NCBI RefSeq assembly: GCF_009856445.1
Contig: NZ_WMFA01000002.1
Span: forward strand, 124,001 to 188,000
DNA from: Halobacillus litoralis
Lineage (GTDB): Bacteria > Bacillota > Bacilli > Bacillales > Halobacillaceae
DNA: 64,000 nt
Direction: 5' to 3'
Shown: positions 28,953 through 37,960 of the stretch, piece after piece
Numbering within the stretch: position 1 is the first letter of the stretch
Layout of the letters: each line of letters begins with the position of its first letter
Made by a program: the position numbers and the translations under genes
The notes under the pieces: model-generated
Seen by the model: the letters and a program-made list of their open reading frames with translations, nothing else
What the model was told of the DNA's origin: nothing
The model's database searches: none

Positions 28953-30384
28953 ACCCATTCAGCCTTATTCCATAAAACTTCAGTTCAGTCATATCCTCAA
29001 GCGCGTATTGGACACCTTCCCGGCCGATACCGCTCTTTTTCACACCACCATACGGATGGTTGTCCTGACGGTAGGTGGACATTTCATTGATCCAGACTCC
29101 ACCCATTTCCAGTTGATCGGCTACACGAAAGGCCCGATCAATATCCCTGGTGAAAATGCCGGCCTGCAGTCCATAAATGGAGTCGTTGGACTGGTGGACG
29201 ACTTGGTTTTCTGATGAAAATGGAATGACAGAAACGATGGGAGCGAAAACTTCTTCTGCGATAATCTTCATGTCGCTTTTGACGTTTGTCATAATGGTTG
29301 GTTTCAATAACGTACCATCCCGTTCACCACCTGTTTCCACTTTCGCGCCATTGTCTACCGCATCATCGATCCACATTTTCGCTCGTTGTGCTTCATCTTC
29401 ATTAATCATTGGTCCAAAGTCCGTATCCTCGTTCATTGGGTCACCGATCTTCAGCGCTTCTGTTTTCTCAATAAACGCACTCAAAAAACGTTCGTAGATA
29501 TTCTGGTGCACATAAATTCGCTGAGCCGATATACAAACCTGTCCTGAAAAAGCAAAAGCCCCTTTGACTAGACTAGAAACTGCATAATCCAGGTCAGCAT
29601 CTTCAAAGAGTATATTCGGACTGTTGGAGCCAAGTTCTAGCGTTACCTTTTTAAATCCGGCATTCTCACGGATCGTTCGTCCGACAGGTAGGCTTCCGGT
29701 AAACGTAACCTTATGGATTTTATCATGCTTGACAAGAGGGTCCCCGATTTCTTTTCCTGTTCCGAGCAGGAAGTTCAGCGCGCCTTTGGGAAGTCCGGCT
29801 TCATGAAGAAGCTGAACAAGTTTATAGGCCGAGACCGGCGTTTTCTCTGCTGGTTTCAATACAATTGTGTTGCCCGCTGCAATGGCAGGAGCCACTTTAT
29901 GCAAGGTTAAGTTTAAAGGGAAATTGAACGGTGTGATGGCTGCGACCACACCGAGCGGGACACGTTTCGTGAACCCGATCCGGTTTTCGCCGCCAATCGC
30001 TGCATCCATCGGAATCACTTTCCCTTCGATGTGCTTCGCTTCTTCTGCAGCAAAGCGGAGGACCTGAACCGAACGCTGCACTTCCCCCTGGCTGAATTGT
30101 AGTGGTTTGCCAGCCTCTTTCGTGATGGTTTCGGCAAAATCATCTTTACGCTCTTCTAAAAGTTCCGATGCTCTTAAAAGAATATCTGCCCGGTCATGGG
30201 CAGGCATTTTTTTCATCGTCTGATGGAAAGTGTCGTAGCTAATATCAATCGCTTTGTTCAAGTCGTCTTCGTTAGCTAAAGCGAGTTCTGCCACGATTTC
30301 CTCGTTGTAAGGATTTTTAACAATCATGATTTCCCGAGAGTCTTCCTGATATTCTTCACCATTGATAATGGAACCGATTTTCAT
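28951..30384 (-). CDS. Aldehyde dehydrogenase family protein
   Basis: NAD(P)-dependent aldehyde dehydrogenase of 477 residues. It shows AAITPFNFPLNLTLHKVAPAI, the NAD loop TFTGSLPVGRTI, the general-base glutamate in LELGSNSPNILFEDADLD and the catalytic cysteine in GQVCISAQRIYV. The N-terminal part resembles lactaldehyde or glyceraldehyde-3-phosphate types. It sits 9 bases after an acetolactate-synthase-type gene and is presumably co-expressed. Natural substrate not evident. Confidence 0.9.
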   Translation of the reverse strand: MKIGSIINGEEYQEDSREIMIVKNPYNEEIVAELALANEDDLNKAIDISYDTFHQTMKKMPAHDRADILLRASELLEERKDDFAETITKEAGKPLQFSQGEVQRSVQVLRFAAEEAKHIEGKVIPMDAAIGGENRIGFTKRVPLGVVAAITPFNFPLNLTLHKVAPAIAAGNTIVLKPAEKTPVSAYKLVQLLHEAGLPKGALNFLLGTGKEIGDPLVKHDKIHKVTFTGSLPVGRTIRENAGFKKVTLELGSNSPNILFEDADLDYAVSSLVKGAFAFSGQVCISAQRIYVHQNIYERFLSAFIEKTEALKIGDPMNEDTDFGPMINEDEAQRAKMWIDDAVDNGAKVETGGERDGTLLKPTIMTNVKSDMKIIAEEVFAPIVSVIPFSSENQVVHQSNDSIYGLQAGIFTRDIDRAFRVADQLEMGGVWINEMSTYRQDNHPYGGVKKSGIGREGVQYALEDMTELKFYGIRLNG

Positions 30385-30393
30385 GTGTTCACC

Positions 30394-32028
30394 TCATTCA
30401 CATGTTATATTTTTTAATTTCTCTGTGAGCTTCATGTTTTCACTGTAGTCCACCGGGCAGTCAATCAACACAGGTTTGTTCATGGAAACGGCCTTTTCCA
30501 GCGCATGACGCAGGTCTGCCGTTTGATCTACTCTCAACGCTTCCATGCCGAAAGATTGTGCCAGTTTGATAAAATCCGGGTTTCCGAATTCAATGTTGGA
30601 AGGTCTCTCGAACTTTTTCAGCTGATGCCATTCAATCAAACCATAGCCATCGTCTCTCCATAGGAGAATGATGATCGGGAGGTTCAGTCTTACGGCTGTC
30701 TCGAGTTCTGCACCTGTCATTAGAAAGGAACCGTCCCCGCAAACTGCGACAACGTTACGGTCAGGAGAGGCCATTTTGGCTGCAATCGCACCCGGCACCG
30801 CTACCCCCATCGAAGCCAGTCCATTCGAGATGAGGCAGGTATTCGGCTCTGAGGTATGATACATGCGGGCCATCCACATTTTGTGAGCCCCTACATCTGA
30901 AATTACGATATCTTCATCACCCATGATGCTCCTCAAGTCCGCAATGATTTTCTGTGGTTTAAGCGGAAAGGCTTCGTCCTCTTTATATTGTTCATACTCA
31001 TCGAGGATATTTTTGCGAATGGATTTCGCCCACTCAAGGTTTCTTTCTTTTGCCGGAACTGCTTCAACTAATTGTCTCAGGTTTTCTTTGATATTACCTA
31101 CGACGTTTAAGGCTACAGGGTAATAGGCATCGATTTCAGCTTCTTCTGTATCGATATGCAAAATTGGTGTTTTACCGGTCGGATTCCAGTTTTGAGGTGG
31201 CGTTTCGGCCATGTCAAAACCGATGGGAATGATCAGGTCAGATGCCTGAAATCCACATGTAATATGGTCCTTTCCGCTTAAACCTGCTGTAAGAAGGCTG
31301 AGTTCATGCTTCCAGGATAGAGCTCCTTTCCCCATAAACGAGTGAACGACGGGGATGTTTGCTTTCTCTGCTAACGCTTGAAGTTCACCTGTTGCCTTTT
31401 CCCTGGTAATTCCATTCCCGGCTAAAATCAGAGGCTTTTCTGCCTTGGAAAGCAGGCTGACGGCTTCTTTAATAACCTTTTCATCGGCTTGCGGAAGGGA
31501 ATGGCCGGTGATGGGAAGTGGTTCTCCCGTCACTTCCATGCTTGCCACATCTTCAGGTAGATCAATATGTGTCGCTCCTGGTTTTTCCTGTATCGCCAGC
31601 TGATACGCTTTTCTCACGACTTCAGGGACGATTTCACCTGTTTTAATCTGTGCATTCCATTTGGTTACAGGTGCGTAGATGTCGACAAGATCGTAGTATT
31701 GATGGGAGATTTTGTGTTGACGATTCAACCCCGCCTGACCAGTAATTGCAATCAATGGACAATGATCCATATTTGCGTTCGCCACACCAGTCAAAAGGTT
31801 CGTTGCCCCAGGGCCAAGCGTGGCCAGGCAAACGCCGGGCTTACCTGTCAACCTGCCGTAGGTGCCCGCCATAAAAGCTGCGCTCGTTTCGTGACGTGTT
31901 GTAATGAATTCGATAGAAGAGTCCAGAAGGGCATCCATAACATCGATGTTTTCTTCTCCTGGCACACCAAAGATATATTCGACCCCTTCGTTTTCCAAGC
32001 ATTTGATCAAAAGTTGTGCAACGTTCAT
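30394..32028 (-). CDS. Acetolactate-synthase-type thiamine-diphosphate enzyme
   Basis: 544 residues, three-domain ThDP enzyme. The catalytic Glu is in TTRHETSAAFMAG (residue 47), and the ThDP/Mg motif is CGDGSFLMTGAELETAVRLNLP. The closest family is the acetolactate synthase large-subunit-like group (AlsS/IlvB type). No small regulatory subunit and no acetolactate decarboxylase are nearby. Paired with an aldehyde dehydrogenase, so it may supply acetolactate for acetoin or act on another 2-oxo acid. The annotation as acetolactate synthase is by family, not proven. Confidence 0.82.
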   Translation of the reverse strand: MNVAQLLIKCLENEGVEYIFGVPGEENIDVMDALLDSSIEFITTRHETSAAFMAGTYGRLTGKPGVCLATLGPGATNLLTGVANANMDHCPLIAITGQAGLNRQHKISHQYYDLVDIYAPVTKWNAQIKTGEIVPEVVRKAYQLAIQEKPGATHIDLPEDVASMEVTGEPLPITGHSLPQADEKVIKEAVSLLSKAEKPLILAGNGITREKATGELQALAEKANIPVVHSFMGKGALSWKHELSLLTAGLSGKDHITCGFQASDLIIPIGFDMAETPPQNWNPTGKTPILHIDTEEAEIDAYYPVALNVVGNIKENLRQLVEAVPAKERNLEWAKSIRKNILDEYEQYKEDEAFPLKPQKIIADLRSIMGDEDIVISDVGAHKMWMARMYHTSEPNTCLISNGLASMGVAVPGAIAAKMASPDRNVVAVCGDGSFLMTGAELETAVRLNLPIIILLWRDDGYGLIEWHQLKKFERPSNIEFGNPDFIKLAQSFGMEALRVDQTADLRHALEKAVSMNKPVLIDCPVDYSENMKLTEKLKNITCE

Positions 32029-32179
32029 GTTTTTTCCTCCTTGTCGCTCTTATTTTGCGTAAGGACGAGTCAACTTATGAGAAAAAAGAATCCTGATTTG
32101 ACAAGGGATGAATTGGTTATTTTAGATTTGTCATGTCTCCTTTGACAAAGCTGCATTTAGATTGTCTTGAGAACAGGGG

Positions 32180-32193
32180 TGTAACCGCTTTAT
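32180..32193 (+). promoter_or_regulatory. Candidate CcpA (cre) site upstream of mtlA
   Basis: TGTAACCGCTTTAT matches the cre consensus TGAAAGCGCTTTWT at 12 of 14 positions. It is about 50 bases before the mtlA start. Catabolite control of mannitol uptake is established in Bacillus, which supports the call. Confidence 0.6.
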
Positions 32194-32240
32194 CATAAAA
32201 GTACAGAAAAAGAGAACAAACGAGACGAGGAGGAACTCTC

Positions 32241-33716
32241 ATGAGTGAGAAAAAACAAACAGGTGCAAGAGCACGTGTTCAGCGGTTCGGAAGCTTTTTG
32301 AGCGGAATGATCATGCCGAACATCGGAGCATTTATTGCCTGGGGTATAATCACGGCTTTATTTATTCCAGATGGATACCTTCCTAATGAAGATTTAGCAG
32401 AAATGGTCGGTCCGATGATCACTTACTTGCTGCCATTATTGATCGGTTTTACAGGTGGACGATTGGTTCACGGACTTCGCGGTGGTGTCGTCGGTGCGAC
32501 TGCTACGATGGGGGTCATCGTAGGTGCGGACATTCCGATGTTCCTTGGTGCGATGTTGATTGGTCCACTTGGTGGTCTTGCGATCAAATGGGTGGATAAA
32601 CTTTTTGAAGGTAAAATCAAGTCCGGATTTGAAATGCTTATAAACAACTTCTCTGCTGGAATTGTTGGAGCAATTCTTGCGATGATCGGCTATTATGTAA
32701 TCGGGCCGATTATGTCAGGACTGACGAACATCTTAGGTTCTGCCGTTGAAGCATTAGTCAATGCGGGTTTACTGCCGCTTGTTAACATTTTCATAGAACC
32801 AGCGAAAATTTTATTCTTAAACAATGCGATTAACCACGGAATTCTAAGTCCTATTGCTGTGGATCAGACACAGGAATTAGGAAAATCAATTCTATTCTTA
32901 CTTGAAACAAACCCGGGTCCTGGATTAGGAATTCTTCTGGCCTTCAGTATCTTTGGAAAAGGGATTTCCCGCCAGACTGCTCCAGGGGCTGCCATCATTC
33001 ACTTCTTTGGTGGTATTCATGAAATTTATTTCCCATATATCTTGTCGAAGCCGGCCTTGATTTTAGCGGCTATTGCCGGTGGTGTAACTGGAACAACAAC
33101 ATTCGTAGCTTTCGGTGTCGGTTTGACGGCGACTCCATCCCCAGGAAGTATTGTCGCGCTTATGCCATTGACCGCCAGAGGCGATCACCTTGGTGTAATT
33201 GCAGGTGTTCTGCTTGCGACACTGGCATCATTCATCGTCGCTTCCTTGATTCTTAAATTCAGTAAGAACGATGAGGAAGAAGATTTGAACGAAGCTACAG
33301 CGAAGATGGAACAGATGAAAGGAAAGAAAAGCTCTGTTTCCGGTCAGTTGAATTCTCAACAGGAAGAACAAAAAGAAGAGGCAACGGCAGGGGTTTCGGA
33401 TAGAAAAACAGAGGTCGTTCCATCTGTAGACCGCAGCAATGTTGATAAAATCATTTTTGCTTGTGATGCGGGAATGGGATCCAGTGCCATGGGTGCATCT
33501 CTCTTGAAAAACAAATTCAAGAAAGCCGGCATTCAAATTGATGTCACGAACATGGCAATCAATGATCTGCCAAGTGATGTGGATATCGTAATCACCCACA
33601 AGGATTTGACGGAACGTGCCGTACAAAGGGTACCAAATGCTCACCACATCTCTGTTGATAATTTCCTGAACAGTCCGAAGTATGATGAACTCGTGAACGA
33701 ACTTAAGTCTGAATAA
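32241..33716 (+). CDS. mtlA: PTS mannitol transporter subunit IICB
   Basis: Membrane permease that imports and phosphorylates mannitol. The 491-residue protein has an N-terminal IIC domain (about 1-340; FLSGMIMPNIGAFIAWG, GGIHEIYFPYIL) and a C-terminal IIB domain from about 400 with the phospho-cysteine in FACDAGMGSSAMGASLL (C408). A variable, acidic, glutamine-rich linker joins them. The IIA domain is separate (mtlF). ATG preceded by GAGGAGGA. First gene of the mannitol locus. Confidence 0.95.
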   Translation: MSEKKQTGARARVQRFGSFLSGMIMPNIGAFIAWGIITALFIPDGYLPNEDLAEMVGPMITYLLPLLIGFTGGRLVHGLRGGVVGATATMGVIVGADIPMFLGAMLIGPLGGLAIKWVDKLFEGKIKSGFEMLINNFSAGIVGAILAMIGYYVIGPIMSGLTNILGSAVEALVNAGLLPLVNIFIEPAKILFLNNAINHGILSPIAVDQTQELGKSILFLLETNPGPGLGILLAFSIFGKGISRQTAPGAAIIHFFGGIHEIYFPYILSKPALILAAIAGGVTGTTTFVAFGVGLTATPSPGSIVALMPLTARGDHLGVIAGVLLATLASFIVASLILKFSKNDEEEDLNEATAKMEQMKGKKSSVSGQLNSQQEEQKEEATAGVSDRKTEVVPSVDRSNVDKIIFACDAGMGSSAMGASLLKNKFKKAGIQIDVTNMAINDLPSDVDIVITHKDLTERAVQRVPNAHHISVDNFLNSPKYDELVNELKSE

Positions 33717-33722
33717 AATGAC

Positions 33723-33750
33723 AAAGGCCTGATCGCATGATCAGGCCTTT
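33723..33750 (+). terminator. Hairpin after mtlA
   Basis: Perfect 12-bp stem AAAGGCCTGATC / GATCAGGCCTTT with GCAT loop. There is only a short T run, so read-through into mtlR is possible. Confidence 0.7.
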
Positions 33751-33837
33751 AGGTTCTGTTTCAAGGTTTGAACTTTTAAAATAGTCCTGAAATCGCTAAT
33801 AAGAGTTCAAAGGGTATTTTCAAATGTCGAAGTCACC

Positions 33838-33963
33838 GATAAATGTCAATAACCCGCTGATAAACGTAGGAAAGTCACCGATAACTAACCAACAGTCACT
33901 GATAAATGCATGAAACCCACCGATAAATGTTCAATAACCATGGATACATGCCACGGACGTTGA
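33838..33963 (-). repeat. Array of six 21-bp degenerate repeats (array B)
   Basis: GATAA starts at 33838, 33859, 33880, 33901 and 33922, and GATACA at 33943, every 21 bases. Read on the minus strand the core is CATTTATCGGTGACTTT, the same as array A at 6749-6873. Up to two decayed units may precede it (from about 33795). The array fills much of the 408-base gap between mtlA and mtlR. Confidence 0.8.
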
Positions 33964-34004
33964 TTACCTAAATAGTGCCATTTTTAATAGGTTTTTAAAT
34001 TTTG

Positions 34005-34021
34005 TCACATCGGTTGTGACG
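34005..34021. promoter_or_regulatory. Inverted repeat upstream of mtlR
   Basis: GTCACA-TCGGT-TGTGAC, 6-bp arms with a 5-base spacer, about 100 bases before the mtlR start. Possible operator or promoter element; binding protein unknown. Confidence 0.35.
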
Positions 34022-34124
34022 AAGATGACTTTTCTAATCATTGAAAACCCTTACGACGCAACCTATGATGGAGATATAGAAACAATAGTTATTAAATCTT
34101 GTCCTTGAAGGAGGTGGATCGGAG

Positions 34125-36218
34125 ATGTATGTAACAGGTCGTGAAAGAAAAATTATAGATCGCCTGCTGGACCAGGAAAATCAAGTGACTTTGAAACAAT
34201 TAGCCGAAGAGCTGGATATCAGCACAAGAACAGTTCATCGGGATCTAAAGGGGATTGAGGACCTTCTTGCCGAAAGAGACATGTCGCTCAGGAAAGAGTC
34301 CGGGGGCGTTCTTTTGGTAAAAGGTTCTGTAGATAAGAAGAATGCACTGAGGCTGGAGTTAAGCAAGCAGGCTTCCGTGGATTATACGCCTGAGGAACGT
34401 CATGTCTTGATTTTGTCGAAGCTCTTGGAAACCCGGGAACCTGTCAAGCTTGTAGCAATAGCAAATGATCTCGGTGTCACGGTAGCCACCGTCAGTCACG
34501 ACCTCGATAAAATTGAAGATTACCTCAAGGACTTTCAGCTGAAGCTTGTACGAAAAAGAGGGTATGGCGTCGAAGTAATCGGGGAAGAGTCAGGCATACG
34601 AGAAGCCATCAGTCAGTTGATTATGACTCATATGAACGAGCTGGATTTTTTCTCCATGGTCAGACAGAACATCCAGGGAGGGAATCAAGCGGTTGAAGAT
34701 TCTTTATCTGCGCAGATGCTGGATATCGTAAATAAAGAAACCCTGGCTCTGATTGAATACCATGTCGATGAGTTGCGCAATGATTTATCGTATCCTCTGG
34801 CTGATAGCGCTTATATTGCATTAGTTGTCCACCTTGCTTTAGCGATTGAACGCATGCAGCAGGGGGAAAAGATTCACATTGATGATACGCAGTTGGAAAA
34901 GCTTCGCTCTACCAAGGAATATTCTTTTGCAGAAGGTTTGATTGCTCAACTGGCTGGAGAGTTTCAACTTTCCATACCAGAAGCTGAGACAGGATATATT
35001 ACGATGCATTTGATGGGGGCGAAGGCGAGATACAACCGTGATTCTTTGCTTGAAGAATCAAGTATGAGCATTGCTTTTAAGGCGAAACAGCTGATTGCTA
35101 AGGTCTCACGGCGTGTAGGGATGGATTTCAACAAATATGATCGATTAATGAATGACCTGGTTGTTCATCTGAAACCTAGCGTTTACCGATTGCAGCATAA
35201 CATGGAAATTGAAAATTCATTTACTGATCAAATGGAGGAAGATTACCCGGTCTTGTTTGAGGAAGTCCAAAAATCGATACAGGAAGTCTTTCCAGAATTG
35301 CATTTTCCGCGTGAAGAAACCGCTTTTGTCGTCATGCATTTTGCATCTGCACTTTTAAACATGGAAGGCGTGGCTGGAATCCATGTACTCGTGGTTTGTT
35401 CAAGTGGAATTGGAACGGCGAAAATACTGGCCGCTAAGCTTCAAAAGAAGTTTAACGAAATTGAACAGATTGAACATCACTCTTTATTTGATCTGAAGGG
35501 AATGGATATTTCTCAATATGACTTAATCGTTTCGACCATTCCTCTTGCTGACGTAGAGTCGTATGTCCAGGTAAGTCCTGTTTTACCTCAGAAGGACATT
35601 CACAAAATCGAGCATGCGATCAGAAGAGTGCGTGTGACGAAACAATTGAAAAAACCGGTGGAGACTCAGCCGAACGAAAATAAAGAGTCGCTACAGGTCA
35701 TTAAAGATAAAGTAAGGGCTTATGAACGCTATGCCAGTAACATTGGAAAAGTTCTTGACCACCTTCTTGTAACAAATATAGGAGCTGCCCATGTGGAAAG
35801 TGCACTTGATGAGGCGGTTCACCTTTTGAAAGAAAATGGAACCGTTATAGAAGTAAATCCTATCGTCAACCATTTATTGGAAAGGGAAAAAGCGGGTGGA
35901 TTGGGTATCCCGGACACAAGACTTGCGTTGTATCACGCACGTAGCTCTTCCATTGAACAACCTTCCTTTTCTGTTCATATTTTGAGGGAACCACTGAAAG
36001 TTCTGGGGATGGACGGAGAAGAGATGCCCATTAAAACAATGCTGCTTATGATCGCTCCTGAAGCTCCGAGTCAGGAAGGGTTGGAAACGCTTAGCTTCAT
36101 AAGTTCTCTGATTATAGAAGATGCAGAGTGTACCACGATTTTAGAATCCGAAAATGAGGAGAACATCCTCCATTATATAGCTAATAAACTTTACACATTT
36201 TTAAAATCTAAAGAATAA
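34125..36218 (+). CDS. mtlR: Mannitol operon transcriptional activator
   Basis: PTS-controlled activator of 697 residues. Order: N-terminal DeoR-type HTH (VTLKQLAEELDISTRTVHRDL, about 1-65), second HTH (about 85-150), two PRD domains (about 190-400), EIIB-like domain with VLVVCSSGIGTAKILAAKL (C425) and a C-terminal EIIA-like domain (about 545-690). Phosphorylation of these domains by PTS proteins sets its activity, as known for Bacillus MtlR. Strong AAGGAGG before the ATG. Confidence 0.94.
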   Translation: MYVTGRERKIIDRLLDQENQVTLKQLAEELDISTRTVHRDLKGIEDLLAERDMSLRKESGGVLLVKGSVDKKNALRLELSKQASVDYTPEERHVLILSKLLETREPVKLVAIANDLGVTVATVSHDLDKIEDYLKDFQLKLVRKRGYGVEVIGEESGIREAISQLIMTHMNELDFFSMVRQNIQGGNQAVEDSLSAQMLDIVNKETLALIEYHVDELRNDLSYPLADSAYIALVVHLALAIERMQQGEKIHIDDTQLEKLRSTKEYSFAEGLIAQLAGEFQLSIPEAETGYITMHLMGAKARYNRDSLLEESSMSIAFKAKQLIAKVSRRVGMDFNKYDRLMNDLVVHLKPSVYRLQHNMEIENSFTDQMEEDYPVLFEEVQKSIQEVFPELHFPREETAFVVMHFASALLNMEGVAGIHVLVVCSSGIGTAKILAAKLQKKFNEIEQIEHHSLFDLKGMDISQYDLIVSTIPLADVESYVQVSPVLPQKDIHKIEHAIRRVRVTKQLKKPVETQPNENKESLQVIKDKVRAYERYASNIGKVLDHLLVTNIGAAHVESALDEAVHLLKENGTVIEVNPIVNHLLEREKAGGLGIPDTRLALYHARSSSIEQPSFSVHILREPLKVLGMDGEEMPIKTMLLMIAPEAPSQEGLETLSFISSLIIEDAECTTILESENEENILHYIANKLYTFLKSKE

Positions 36219-36231
36219 GGGAGTTTTTATA

Positions 36232-36669
36232 ATGTCTACAAACATTTTGAAAAAAGAGAACATCGAGTTGAACAAGAGCTTGTCAACGAAAGAAGAAGCC
36301 ATCCGCTATGTAGGCGGCATTCTGAATGAACAAGGCTATGTAGATAAGGCTTACATCGAAGAAATGCTGAAACGGGAGGAAATCACTTCCACTTTCATGG
36401 GGAACTTCGTAGCGATTCCACACGGTACAGAAGATGCGAAGAAATCCGTCAATGAGACAGGAATTTCTGTCGTCACGGTACCAGAAGGCGTCGATTTCGG
36501 AGACGGAAACATCGTAAAGCTGCTGATTGGTATTGCAGGAAAAGGAAATGAACATTTGGAAATCCTTTCTCAAATCGCTATTGTATGTTCAGAGGAAGAA
36601 AATGTTGAAAAGCTCATTCAAGCAGAAACGAAGGAAGAAGTTCTTCAGACGTTCAGCGAGGTGGAGTAA
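36232..36669 (+). CDS. mtlF: PTS mannitol-specific EIIA component
   Basis: 145-residue cytoplasmic phosphocarrier that passes phosphate from HPr to the IIB domain of MtlA. The active-site histidine is in VAIPHGTEDAKKS (H64). It lies 13 bases after mtlR and one base before mtlD, so mtlR-mtlF-mtlD are one transcript. Confidence 0.95.
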   Translation: MSTNILKKENIELNKSLSTKEEAIRYVGGILNEQGYVDKAYIEEMLKREEITSTFMGNFVAIPHGTEDAKKSVNETGISVVTVPEGVDFGDGNIVKLLIGIAGKGNEHLEILSQIAIVCSEEENVEKLIQAETKEEVLQTFSEVE

Positions 36670-36670
36670 G

Positions 36671-37819
36671 ATGAAAGCTGTTCACTTCGGAGCAGGGAAT
36701 ATAGGACGAGGGTTCATCGGTGCGCTTCTTGATCAGTCTGGTTACGAGACCGTTTTTGTTGATGTGAATGAAACGCTGATTCATTTATTGAATGAACGTA
36801 ATCAGTATCAAGTGAAACTGGCCGGAGACGATTCTGAGATTGAGGTTAGGAATGTCAGTGGTTTGAATAGTATAAAACAGCCACAAGAGGTTGTGAAAGC
36901 TATCACTCAAGCTGATTTTGTCACGACCGCGGTTGGACCTAACATTCTTCCGGTCATTTCAAGGCTGCTGGCAGAAGGGTTAGAAAAGCGCATGGAGGAT
37001 CAAGCGGGCCCCTTGAACGTCATTGCTTGCGAAAACATGATCGGGGGGTCTGAAGTACTGAAGCAGCATGTCATGGAAAACATGGATGAATCCTTCCATA
37101 ATCAATTGGAAGATTCAATCGGATTTCCGAATGCAGCCGTTGACAGGATCGTTCCGGATCAGCACAATGAAGATCCTTTGACAGTTAAAGTGGAACCGTA
37201 TTATGAATGGGTGGTTGAAACTCCCACAATAAAAGGCACACAGCCTAAAGTGGAAGGGATCACCTATGTGGAGGACCTGACACCATACATTGAGCGGAAA
37301 TTGTTCACGGTCAATACAGGTCATGCAGCAGCAGCCTATCTTGGAAGCTATTATGGTCATTCGACGATTAAAGACGCGATGGATGATCAAAGGGTTAAGG
37401 AAAAGGTTGAAGGCGCATTGAGTGAAACAGGTGCCGTACTTATCGAGAAGTATGGATTCGGCAAGGACCAGCATGGAGGCTATATAGAACAAATCATCAA
37501 ACGTTTCTTGAATCCGGATTTGTCAGACGAAGTAACACGTGTTGGTCGTGGTCCGATTCGTAAGCTGGGGCCTAAAGACCGTCTTGTACAGCCGGCTTTA
37601 GAATATTTAGAGCGGCTGAAAAAGGATCCGAACCATTTAGTAGAAGTTATTGCTGCAGCATTGAGCTACAGAAATGAAGCAGATCCTGAAGCTAAAGAGC
37701 TGCAGGATAAAGTCCAGGAGAATGGACCTGGATATGCTTTTCAGGATATTTCTGAACTAAGCCAAGATCATCGTTTAGTCCAATTGGTAGATGGAAAGTA
37801 CAAAGAGATGAACGAATAA
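36671..37819 (+). CDS. mtlD: Mannitol-1-phosphate 5-dehydrogenase
   Basis: Oxidises mannitol-1-phosphate to fructose-6-phosphate with NAD. The 382-residue protein has the N-terminal fold MKAVHFGAGNIGRGFIGALL, the RKLFTVNTGHAAAAYLG substrate segment and KDRLVQPALEYL. The frame extends upstream to 36527, but ATG 36671, immediately after mtlF and with GGTGGAG upstream, is the natural start. Last gene of the mannitol operon. Confidence 0.95.
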   Translation: MKAVHFGAGNIGRGFIGALLDQSGYETVFVDVNETLIHLLNERNQYQVKLAGDDSEIEVRNVSGLNSIKQPQEVVKAITQADFVTTAVGPNILPVISRLLAEGLEKRMEDQAGPLNVIACENMIGGSEVLKQHVMENMDESFHNQLEDSIGFPNAAVDRIVPDQHNEDPLTVKVEPYYEWVVETPTIKGTQPKVEGITYVEDLTPYIERKLFTVNTGHAAAAYLGSYYGHSTIKDAMDDQRVKEKVEGALSETGAVLIEKYGFGKDQHGGYIEQIIKRFLNPDLSDEVTRVGRGPIRKLGPKDRLVQPALEYLERLKKDPNHLVEVIAAALSYRNEADPEAKELQDKVQENGPGYAFQDISELSQDHRLVQLVDGKYKEMNE

Positions 37820-37822
37820 AAC

Positions 37823-37859
37823 AAACTCCCTACAGATAACTCTGTGGGGAGTTTTTTTC
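37823..37859 (+). terminator. Terminator of the mannitol operon
   Basis: AAACTCCCTACA pairs with TGTGGGGAGTTT (one G-T pair), 8-base loop, seven T. Confidence 0.9.
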
Positions 37860-37901
37860 TTACATATTTTGGTGTACCAGGTCTTACATATTATCCCAAT
37901 T
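37860..37901 (-). repeat. Inverted copy of the 24-bp repeat family
   Basis: ACCAGGTCTTACATATTATC at 37876, with CCAATT after it, is the complement of the motif at 26419-26444 (24 of 26 positions agree by eye). A partial neighbouring unit ending TTACA lies exactly 24 bases upstream (37860). Confidence 0.6.
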
Positions 37902-37924
37902 AATACACAGGTTCTCTGCAAAGA

Positions 37925-37960
37925 AAATAAAGCCCTGAGCTGTTGGCTCGGGCTTTATTT
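37925..37960. terminator. Terminator of the minus-strand FhuF-like gene
   Basis: AATAAAGCCC(T)GAGC pairs with GCTCGGGCTTTATT with a single bulged base and a TGTTG loop. It overlaps the gene's stop region and could act in both directions. Confidence 0.75.
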
